Shown in pieces: positions 7,997 through 13,762 of a stretch of DNA of 14,688 nt (its first letter is position 1; the number at the start of each line of letters is the position of its first letter). Source of the stretch: CAYXXN01 sp964469055 (GTDB taxonomy: Bacteria; Acidobacteriota; Thermoanaerobaculia; Multivoradales; JAHEKO01); contig CAYXXN010000062.1 of NCBI GenBank assembly GCA_964469055.1, positions 1 to 14,688 on the forward strand. Reading direction: 5' to 3'. The notes under the pieces are model-generated. The model saw only the letters and a list, made by a program, of their open reading frames with translations. It made no database searches and was not told the DNA's origin. The position numbers were made by a program, and so were the translations under genes.

Positions 7997-9162
7997 GGGC
8001 CCTCCTCTGCCGTCAGCTCGAGGCGCAGCCGGTAGCCCTCCGCACCACGCTCCCCGGTGAGCAGCGCCAGATCCCAGGGGTAGGCGATGAATCCAGGCCC
8101 CGCGGCTCCGGAGGCGGCTGCCAGCCGGCGATCCGCCTCGGGGAGTCGAGACAGGAACAGGGTGAACCGGCTCGCCTGGCTGGCCGCCGGCGGCGGCGAA
8201 GCGAGCGCCTTCTCGACGCTCGACCGGTTCCAGCCCATGACGACGGCGCGCTCGGTGGCGACGTAGCAGGGCTCGAGATCGGGCAGCACGCGCAGATTGC
8301 TCAGGCACGCCCCCTCCCAGGCGCCCAGGCGGTACGGGTCGCGGCGCACGGGCCAGGTGGCGGCGATCTCGTCCAGGAAGCGGTCGAGTGCGGCCTCCGC
8401 CCGCGGTCGGTCCAGTACGTCGAGCGCCAAGGCGGTGGGCGGGATCCGCTGACCCTCCGCCGGCAGATAGACGGCCAGCTCCCAGGTGCCCGCCAAGACG
8501 CGATCCAGGAAGAGCTGGCTGCGCAGCCCGTAGAGCCGGGCGCTCAGTCCCTCCGGCGAGAGGAGGGCGGCGAGGTCGAGCCCGCCGTCGGCGCGCACCC
8601 GGGCGTGGAGGAGCGCCTCGTCGAGGGAAAGATGCCCGCCACCCGGACCTTCGCGGGCGGGGAGCAGTAGGCCGAGACGCGGGAGCTCCGGCAGGGTCGG
8701 GAGCGTGGCCTCCACCGCCACGGCGCCGCCGGCGGTAGCGCGGCCGCGGGCGACGAGCCAGCGGTCGGCGCCCAGCGCGTGGCTGAAGACCCAGTTCGAC
8801 CCCTCGAGCAGGCCCTCGATCTCGGCGCCCTCCCTCGCGGTGAGGCATTCGAGGTCCTCTCGCGCCTCGCAGTTCCCGCCCGGCGGACAGACCCACCGGA
8901 AGCGCTCGCACGGTTCGAGGGCCGCCTCGAGCTCGCGGGCGAAGCGCACCAGCCCGCTCTCCGGTAGGCCCTGCAGCGCCTGGAGGACGGCGGCGACCGG
9001 TGCCGCGTCACCGGCCAGCAGCGTTCCTGGCGGGAGGCGCTCCCCTCGAGCTCGGGGGGCACAGGCGACGGCGAACGCCCCACAGAAGAGCGCCACGACT
9101 GCTCCACCGCCGCAGGCGGCGACGACGGTACCTCGCGTACTCGAGCCCATCGGCCGGCGCAT
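7993..9162 (-). CDS. Probable exported lipoprotein, DUF3352-like, function unknown
   Basis: A 389-residue protein from the ATG at 9162; a second ATG at 9150 would give 385. A hydrophobic stretch (about 12-33) ends in FAVAC, a loose lipobox with Cys34 as the possible lipidated residue. The mature part contains LPPGTLLAGDA near 44 and a repeated alpha/beta pattern such as TALALDVLDRPRAEAALDRFL at 243-263 followed by YVATERAVVMGWNRSSVEKAL. This resembles DUF3352-type proteins, but I cannot confirm the family. Six cysteines (85, 92, 98, 106, 286, 299) could form disulfides outside the cytoplasm. The gene is translationally coupled to the downstream phosphatase-fold gene by a 4-base overlap, so the two products probably act together. 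No Shine-Dalgarno precedes either start. TACAAT at 9166-9161, touching the first ATG, might be a -10 box, which would favour the 9150 start on a leaderless or very short-leader mRNA. Confidence 0.72.
   Translation of the reverse strand: MRRPMGSSTRGTVVAACGGGAVVALFCGAFAVACAPRARGERLPPGTLLAGDAAPVAAVLQALQGLPESGLVRFARELEAALEPCERFRWVCPPGGNCEAREDLECLTAREGAEIEGLLEGSNWVFSHALGADRWLVARGRATAGGAVAVEATLPTLPELPRLGLLLPAREGPGGGHLSLDEALLHARVRADGGLDLAALLSPEGLSARLYGLRSQLFLDRVLAGTWELAVYLPAEGQRIPPTALALDVLDRPRAEAALDRFLDEIAATWPVRRDPYRLGAWEGACLSNLRVLPDLEPCYVATERAVVMGWNRSSVEKALASPPPAASQASRFTLFLSRLPEADRRLAAASGAAGPGFIAYPWDLALLTGERGAEGYRLRLELTAEEGP
8001..8006 (-). promoter_or_regulatory. Shine-Dalgarno site for the phosphatase-fold gene
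   Basis: On the minus strand this reads AGGAGG, 4 bases before the ATG at 7996. It lies inside the last codons of the lipoprotein gene. It settles the start of the 765-residue protein against the much longer open frame. Confidence 0.7.
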
Positions 9163-9252
9163 TGTAGTGAACCACGACGCAGCGGCAGCGCGGGCGCCGG
9201 CGTCGGGGGCCCTGATACTGTCGCTCGCCTGCTCGGCGGAGGCGTGCCCAGC
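9163..9252. promoter_or_regulatory. Divergent promoter region between lipoprotein and sulfatase-fold genes
   Basis: A 90-base region lies between oppositely directed genes and must hold both promoters unless they are transcribed from further away. On the plus strand GATACT (9214-9219) resembles a -10 box, with no good -35 at the right distance. On the minus strand TACAAT (9166-9161) is a possible -10. Both are single-box matches and could be chance. Confidence 0.35.
9238..9242 (+). promoter_or_regulatory. Shine-Dalgarno site deciding the sulfatase-fold gene start
   Basis: GGAGG ends 10 bases before the GTG at 9253 but only 1 base before the GTG at 9244. The spacing rules out 9244 and favours 9253. 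A third GTG at 9268 remains possible. Confidence 0.5.
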
Positions 9253-11289
9253 GTGAGGCCCCAGGGCGTGAACGACTGGCGTGAGCTCTCGGGCCTTGCC
9301 GCGCTCGCCGGGCTGGGCGAGGGGCTCGCCATCGCCGCGTACGGCGTCGTCATGGGCGATCCGTCGCCGGGGACCGTGGCCTACGGCCTGGGGATCGTGG
9401 CGGCAGCGGTCGCCGTGCACCTCGGCCTATGGCTGCTCCTGGGCTGGCTGCTGTCCCGAGCCGTGCGCTCGCTGCTCGTGCCGCCGCTGGCGATCAGCTG
9501 CTGGATTCTCGCGGTCGCCGCCGGCCGCGCCCTGTTTCCGGACCGCACGGTCCCCTGGAGCTGGTGGCTGCTCTTCGCCGGCTGCCTCCTGGTGTGGGCG
9601 CCGGAGGCCCCAGGGCTTCGCGGCCGCTCGGCCCCGTGGCCTTGGCGGGCCGCCGGAGTGCTGGCAGTCGTCGTCGCCGCTCAGCTGGGACGGGTGCCCG
9701 ATGTCTCCTACCCCGCGACGAAGGAACTGCTCTTCTGGGGGCTGGTGGCCGGCGCGGCGCTCGGGCTCTGGCGACTCGCCGAGCATCGACTTCGCTGGGC
9801 CCTCCTGGTCGTCGCCGCGCCGCTCCCGCTGGCGCTCGCCCTGACCGTGATGGCGCCGCGCGCCGCGGGACCCAACGTGCTGTGGATCCTGATCGACACG
9901 ACCCGGCGCGACCACGTGCAGCCATTCGGCGACCTGGTCGCGACACCGGCCATCGAGAAGCTCGCCGCGGAGGGCGTGCTCTTCGAGGATGCGGTGACCC
10001 CCGTGCCGAAGACGCCGGCCTCCGTGGCCTCGTTCCTGACGGCGCGCTACCCGTTCCGGCACGGCATCCGCACCCTCTATGACGCGCTCGACGTCGGGCA
10101 GTCGACGGTCGCAGAGGCCTTCCGCGCCGCCGGGTACGACACCCGGGCCTTCGTCGACAACGCCTGGCTGGCGCGCGGCCGCGGCGTCGGCCAGGGCTTC
10201 CGCCGCTTCTTCGGCTACTACGAGCTCTACGCTCCTTACGGTCCCTTGAGCACGTTGAGCTGGGTGGTGCTGGCGGACCGGCTGACGCTCTCTAGGCTGC
10301 ACGGGTTCCAGGTGCAGACCAGCGCCACGGAGCTCACTGACGCCGTTCTCCCGCAGCTCGAGCGCCGCCGCTCGCGCCCCTTTTTCTTCTACGTGCACTT
10401 CTTCGAACCGCACTGGCCCTATTTCCCGCCGCCGGAGATCGCCCGCGCCCTGGGGGCGCCGCCGGACGGGCGTACGGCCGTGAACTTCATCGCCCAGACG
10501 GGCATCCGGCGCGGCGAGATGATTTTCAACAACCCTCTGCCCGAGAAGGAGAACGAGAGTGCCCGGCTCCTCTACCGCGGTGAGATCCAGCACACCATGG
10601 CAGAGGTCGGGCGCCTGGTGGAGACCCTCGATCGGCTCGGCCTCGGCCGCGACACCCTGGTCGTCTTCACCGCCGACCACGGGCACTCCTTGGGCGAGCA
10701 CGACTACTACTTCCACCACGGGGAGTTCCTCTACGACGACTCGGTGCGCATCCCCCTCGTCCTGCGCTGGCCCGGCCATCTGCCGGCCGGCGTCGTCGTT
10801 CGTTCCCAGGTGCGGTCGATCGACGTCGCGCCAACGGTGGCCGAGCTGGCGCGGGTGCGGTGGGACGCGGACCTGGACGGCCGGAGCCTGGCGCGGCTGT
10901 GGCGCGAGGGGGGTGGCCCGGCGCGGCCGACGCTGCTCGAGTCCGACGTCAAGATGTTCCAAGAGAACACGCGGCGGCCGCTCGGCGGCATCGGCGGCAA
11001 GCTGCGGGCGCTGCGCGACGGCGGCTTCAAGCTCATCGTCACGCCCCACCCCTCGGGCCTCGAGCTCGAGCTCTACGACGTGGCGCAGGACCCCGGCGAG
11101 ACCCAGGACCTGGCGGACGACCCGGCCCATGCGGCGACCCGCCAGCGCCTGCTGGCGGAGCTCTTCGAGGAGCTGCCGGAGGAGGAGCGTGCCCTCTTGG
11201 GTCATCTCGCCACCGCCGGAGGTGACGGCGCGCTCGCGATGGGCGAGAGCGAGCTCGAGATGCTGCGCAGCCTGGGCTACATCCAGTGA
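9253..11289 (+). CDS. Polytopic membrane protein with extracytoplasmic sulfatase-fold domain (Thr nucleophile)
   Basis: A 678-residue protein. The first 200 residues hold about six or seven hydrophobic segments (near 15-34, 40-67, 74-92, 103-116, 132-146, 158-173, 181-200). A sulfatase/alkaline-phosphatase-superfamily domain follows. Metal-site residues include Asp215 and Asp220 (LIDTTRRDH), Asp475-His476 (TADHG) and the nearby HH of YYFHHGEF. Where arylsulfatases carry C/S-x-P-x-R for formylglycine, this protein reads KTPASVASFLTARYPFRHG, so Thr254 takes the nucleophile place and the Arg is missing. The rest is sulfatase-like, ending in MLRSLGYIQ. Multi-pass anchor plus Thr nucleophile is the plan of LtaS and phosphoethanolamine transferases, so a transferase or phosphatase acting on an envelope molecule fits better than a formylglycine sulfatase. 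The substrate is unknown. The gene is divergent from the lipoprotein/phosphatase pair and convergent with dprA. Confidence 0.88.
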   Translation: MRPQGVNDWRELSGLAALAGLGEGLAIAAYGVVMGDPSPGTVAYGLGIVAAAVAVHLGLWLLLGWLLSRAVRSLLVPPLAISCWILAVAAGRALFPDRTVPWSWWLLFAGCLLVWAPEAPGLRGRSAPWPWRAAGVLAVVVAAQLGRVPDVSYPATKELLFWGLVAGAALGLWRLAEHRLRWALLVVAAPLPLALALTVMAPRAAGPNVLWILIDTTRRDHVQPFGDLVATPAIEKLAAEGVLFEDAVTPVPKTPASVASFLTARYPFRHGIRTLYDALDVGQSTVAEAFRAAGYDTRAFVDNAWLARGRGVGQGFRRFFGYYELYAPYGPLSTLSWVVLADRLTLSRLHGFQVQTSATELTDAVLPQLERRRSRPFFFYVHFFEPHWPYFPPPEIARALGAPPDGRTAVNFIAQTGIRRGEMIFNNPLPEKENESARLLYRGEIQHTMAEVGRLVETLDRLGLGRDTLVVFTADHGHSLGEHDYYFHHGEFLYDDSVRIPLVLRWPGHLPAGVVVRSQVRSIDVAPTVAELARVRWDADLDGRSLARLWREGGGPARPTLLESDVKMFQENTRRPLGGIGGKLRALRDGGFKLIVTPHPSGLELELYDVAQDPGETQDLADDPAHAATRQRLLAELFEELPEEERALLGHLATAGGDGALAMGESELEMLRSLGYIQ

Positions 11290-11297
11290 GCCGGGCG

Positions 11298-11317
11298 CCG
11301 GGGGCCGGATTCCCCGG
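11298..11317. terminator. Possible hairpin between convergent genes
   Basis: CCGGGG (11298-11303) and CCCCGG (11312-11317) form a 6-bp GC stem around an 8-base loop. It lies wholly within the 30-base gap between the sulfatase-fold gene stop (11289) and the dprA stop (11320). Position suggests a bidirectional terminator. No T tract follows on either strand, so it is not a classical intrinsic one. Confidence 0.3.
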
Positions 11318-11319
11318 GA

Positions 11320-12462
11320 TCAAGGGGCAGGGAGGAGACGCCGGAACGGGGCGAGGCTGCCGGCCTGCGTGTAGAGCGCACCGGGGGAGCGACGCACGTG
11401 GCCGCCGAGCTCCAGCTCGAGCAGCAGACCCAGGACCTGATCGATCGACAGACGCGTCATCGCCGCCAGCTCCTCGGCGCTCGCCGGGCCGTCGGTCAAG
11501 GCGGCGAAGAGCGCTCCGCTGGGGCCGGCCGGCCGCTGCGCTGCCGGCGGGGCTTCCACGCGGGCGGGCGCCAGGCCCTCGCGGTCGGCCAGCGGCAGGG
11601 CGCCCAGGATGTCCTCCGGGTGGAGAGCCGGCACGGCGCCATCGCGCAAGAGAGCGTTGGGTCCCTGGGCGCGGGCGTCGAAGATGCGGCCGGGCACGGC
11701 GTAGACCTCGCGCCCCAGATCGAGCGCGTGCCGGGCGGTGATGAGCGAGCCCGAGCGCGCCGTGGCCTCGACGACCAGGGTGCCGGTCGCCAGGGCGGCG
11801 ATGATGCGATTGCGGATCGGGAAGTGAGAGCGGTAGGGGTCCGTGCCGAGGGGCAGCTCGGTGACGACGGCGCCGCGCGCGGCGATCTCACCCTTCAGTT
11901 TCTCGTGCCCCTGCGGGTAGTCGACGTCGAGGCCGCAGCCGAGGACGGCGACCGTGCGGCCGCCCGGTGCCGCGAGCGCTCCGCGGTGAGCGGCCGCATC
12001 GACGCCGCGGGCGAAGCCCGAGACGATCGCGACGCCGCGCGCCGCGAGCTCCCGTGCGAACAGCTCGGCCGCCTCGAGGCCGTAGGCGCTGGCCTGGCGC
12101 GAGCCGACGACGGCGATGGCGGGCCGCGGGGGCAGCTCGCCCGCCACCATCAGGACCGCCGGTGGCAGCGGCAGCTCGAGCAGAGGCGGAGGGTACTCCT
12201 CGTCGACCCGGGTCACCAGCCGGGCGCCCAGCCGCCGGGCCGACCGCTCCTCCTCCGCGGCCCGAGTGCGGGCGGTGAGCGCCCGCCCGGCCGCCGCGAG
12301 GGCGTCGGGGCCGACTCCGGCCGCCCGGGCGGCGGATGGACCGCGTGGCAGCTCGCCCGCCGTCGCCAAGTGGGTCGCGAGAGCACAGAGCGCCGAACGC
12401 GGCAGGTCGGCCGCGAGATGAAGGGCGATCAGGAGCTCCCGCACGGTCTCGCCGGCGATCAC
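11320..12462 (-). CDS. dprA: DNA processing protein DprA
   Basis: About 380 residues from the GTG at 12462. In the family, DprA binds incoming single-stranded DNA in the cytoplasm during natural transformation and loads RecA. A helical SAM-like N-terminus (1-75) precedes the Rossmann-type DprA core (about 80-290) with AVVGSRQASAYG (117-128), SGFARGVDAAAHRGAL (148-163), VAVLGCGLDVDYP (171-183), FPIRNRIIAAL (214-224), EATARSGSLITARHALD (232-248) and QGPNALLRDGA (266-276). A winged-helix tail (about 310-370) is also present. The frame remains open upstream to 12609, but those residues look like random high-GC coding and overlap the divergent promoter region; a GTG at 12444 is an alternative. dprA often sits next to topA; here about 5.7 kb of other genes lie between the two coding regions. 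Confidence 0.93.
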   Translation of the reverse strand: MIAGETVRELLIALHLAADLPRSALCALATHLATAGELPRGPSAARAAGVGPDALAAAGRALTARTRAAEEERSARRLGARLVTRVDEEYPPPLLELPLPPAVLMVAGELPPRPAIAVVGSRQASAYGLEAAELFARELAARGVAIVSGFARGVDAAAHRGALAAPGGRTVAVLGCGLDVDYPQGHEKLKGEIAARGAVVTELPLGTDPYRSHFPIRNRIIAALATGTLVVEATARSGSLITARHALDLGREVYAVPGRIFDARAQGPNALLRDGAVPALHPEDILGALPLADREGLAPARVEAPPAAQRPAGPSGALFAALTDGPASAEELAAMTRLSIDQVLGLLLELELGGHVRRSPGALYTQAGSLAPFRRLLPAP

Positions 12463-12620
12463 GAGTTCGTCCCGGGCATAAACCGAGGTGCGCCCGGGTT
12501 CCGTAGCTGGAAGACGCGATGCGGCGAGCGATTCTGACAGGGGTATACTCCCGCCGTCCTTGCGACGGCCCCGCACCGCGGGACGCGACGCGAGGCCTGG
12601 CGGCGACACCGGAGGAGAGC
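12463..12620. promoter_or_regulatory. Divergent promoter region between dprA and the TPR-protein operon
   Basis: A 158-base region between two divergent genes. TATACT at 12544-12549 is a good -10 candidate for the plus-strand operon. It lies inside GTATAC, which is its own reverse complement, so it could also serve dprA. No matching -35 hexamer is found 16-18 bases upstream on either strand. Frames crossing this region are open but show no recognisable protein. Confidence 0.4.
12611..12615 (+). promoter_or_regulatory. Shine-Dalgarno site deciding the TPR-protein start
   Basis: GGAGG ends 5 bases before the GTG at 12621. This, with the signal-peptide-like residues right after it, selects 12621 over the upstream ATG at 12519. 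Confidence 0.75.
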
Positions 12621-13028
12621 GTGAGGTCGCGGACGAGACCTTCCCTGGCCGTGGTGGCCCTGGCGAGCGCGCTCGCGATGGGCGCCGGCGGCGCGCCGGG
12701 CGCCGGCTCGCAGCTCGCCTTCGGGGTCGACATGGCTCGCCGCGGCCTGTGGGCGGAAGCGCTCTTCCGCTTCCAGCAGGCGCGGCAGGCCGGCGGTGGG
12801 AGCGCCCACGTCCTCAACAACCTGGCGGTCGCCTACGAGGCGCTCGGCCGCTTCGACCAGGCGCTGGAGAGCTACCGCGAGGCCCTGGCGGTGGCGCCGG
12901 GAGACAGCGACCTCAAACGCAACTACAGCCAGTTCCTGGAGTTCTACCAGGGCTATCAGAGCGGCCCGGCCGAGGAGGGCGCCGCCGAGGCCGCCTCGCC
13001 GGAGGAGCCGGTGGAGGACGGCGGGTGA
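12621..13028 (+). CDS. Small exported TPR protein
   Basis: A 135-residue protein from a GTG. A basic MRSRTRPS start and a hydrophobic stretch (about 8-28, Ala-rich) form a likely signal peptide or anchor. The rest is two TPR units: about 31-60 (GVDMARRGLWAEALFRFQQA) and 62-95 (LNNLAVAYEALGRFDQALES, ending near APGD), with a partial third helix to about 113 and an acidic Glu/Ala/Pro tail. TPR proteins are scaffolds; nothing here suggests an enzyme. The stop overlaps the GTG of the next gene by 4 bases (13025-13028), so the two are co-translated and probably share a complex outside the inner membrane. First gene of a plus-strand operon of at least three. Confidence 0.85.
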   Translation: MRSRTRPSLAVVALASALAMGAGGAPGAGSQLAFGVDMARRGLWAEALFRFQQARQAGGGSAHVLNNLAVAYEALGRFDQALESYREALAVAPGDSDLKRNYSQFLEFYQGYQSGPAEEGAAEAASPEEPVEDGG

Positions 13029-13720
13029 GCCGCGGCCCGGCGATCGCGGCGGGCCTCGTCGCGTTCCTCGCCGCCGTCGACGTCAGCGCCGGCACGGTGG
13101 AGGTCGAGTTCAGGGTGCCGGTACGTGCCGAGCTCGATCTGCGGGACAAGGGCACGGTGACGATCCTGCCGTTCCTGATCGCCACCGAAGAAGGGGAAGC
13201 GCCGATCGAGCGTCGCGGCGTCAACGTGCGCGACGAGTTCGAGGGTTACCTACGCCGCCTGCTGCGCCGCCGCACCCAGCTCAAGTACGTCGAGGCGCCC
13301 GCCATCGACTACCCGACCTACGACTTGGTCACGCTGGCGCGCGACCGGGACTTCTGGCGCGTCGTGGGCGAGCGCGCCTCCTCCGATTTGATCTTGACCG
13401 GCAGCCTCGACTTCGACGTCCAGGACCGCAGCGGCTACCGCACCGAGGAGTACATCTCGCCCTTCGACGGTCGCACCTACTATCGACAGGTGCTCGTCGA
13501 GCAGACCGGCTTCGAGTACGACATCGTGATGCAGGTCTACGACGGTCGCGACGGATCGCTGCTCCACAGCGACAACTTCAAGGACTTTCGGCAGTTCGAA
13601 GGCGAGGGCGCCGACCCCCTGGCCGGGATGTTCGAGAACCTCTACGCCCTCGAGGACCGCATCGCCGGGGTCTTCGCCAAGAAAGACGTTCCCACCACGC
13701 GGGTGCTGTTCACCGACTAG
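13025..13720 (+). CDS. Exported protein, CsgG/TolB-N-like, function unknown
   Basis: A 231-residue protein. A signal peptide is likely at 1-22, with cleavage near VSA-GT. After it comes a strand-rich start, KGTVTILPF (42-50), then a helix with DEFEGYLRRLLRRRTQL, a short strand LKYVEAP, then a helix and the strand DLILTGSLDFDVQDRSGY (121-138). Later strands include FEYDIVMQVYDGRDGSLL (163-180). This order (nucleotide-fold-like strand, helix, 'ILTGS' strand, long beta-hairpin) recalls the periplasmic CsgG/TolB-N group of secretion and envelope proteins. No lipobox is seen, so if CsgG-like it is not lipidated in the usual way. The assignment is a guess from pattern; existence of the gene is well supported by its 4-base overlap with the TPR gene and its exported neighbours. 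Confidence 0.8.
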   Translation: MSRGPAIAAGLVAFLAAVDVSAGTVEVEFRVPVRAELDLRDKGTVTILPFLIATEEGEAPIERRGVNVRDEFEGYLRRLLRRRTQLKYVEAPAIDYPTYDLVTLARDRDFWRVVGERASSDLILTGSLDFDVQDRSGYRTEEYISPFDGRTYYRQVLVEQTGFEYDIVMQVYDGRDGSLLHSDNFKDFRQFEGEGADPLAGMFENLYALEDRIAGVFAKKDVPTTRVLFTD

Positions 13721-13722
13721 GC

Positions 13723-13735
13723 GGCGGTCACCGCC
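13723..13735. repeat. Short perfect inverted repeat in the gap before the metallopeptidase gene
   Basis: GGCGGT and ACCGCC flank a single central base, starting two bases after the stop of the CsgG-like gene. In RNA it could form a small GGCG/CGCC hairpin with a 5-base loop. It may be an attenuator or only a by-product of high GC. Confidence 0.25.
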
Positions 13736-13752
13736 TCGTTCGCACCGTCACC

Positions 13753-13757
13753 GGAGG
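13753..13757 (+). promoter_or_regulatory. Shine-Dalgarno site of the metallopeptidase gene
   Basis: GGAGG ends 5 bases before the GTG at 13763, an ideal spacing. It decides the start of a gene whose stop lies beyond the window. Confidence 0.75.
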
Positions 13758-13762
13758 TCGCC

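Noticed and set aside
2825..8035. A 1736-codon plus-strand open frame antisense to topA and the phosphatase-fold gene
   Set aside because: It has no recognisable domain, its composition is Arg/Gly/Glu-rich shadow coding, and it lies opposite unmistakable genes. High GC removes stops from such frames.
7997..8911. N-terminal extension of the phosphatase-fold frame to 1070 residues
   Set aside because: The extension lies in a different frame of the lipoprotein gene and is Arg/Pro-rich noise. The ATG at 7996 has AGGAGG and a signal-like helix.
9163..9420. N-terminal extension of the lipoprotein frame to 475 residues
   Set aside because: The added residues show no domain, overlap the divergent sulfatase-fold gene and would bury the signal peptide internally.
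9427..11205. A 592-codon minus-strand frame opposite the sulfatase-fold gene
   Set aside because: It has no recognisable motif; the plus strand carries a complete membrane and catalytic domain.
11398..12537. A 379-codon plus-strand frame opposite dprA
   Set aside because: It is a mirror of DprA coding with no domain of its own.
12463..12609. Longer dprA reading (429 residues)
   Set aside because: The extra residues do not resemble DprA and run through the promoter region; the length from 12462 fits the family.
12488..13024. Extension of the CsgG-like frame upstream to 410 residues
   Set aside because: It is a shadow of the TPR gene, and the real start is the GTG overlapping its stop, followed by a signal peptide.
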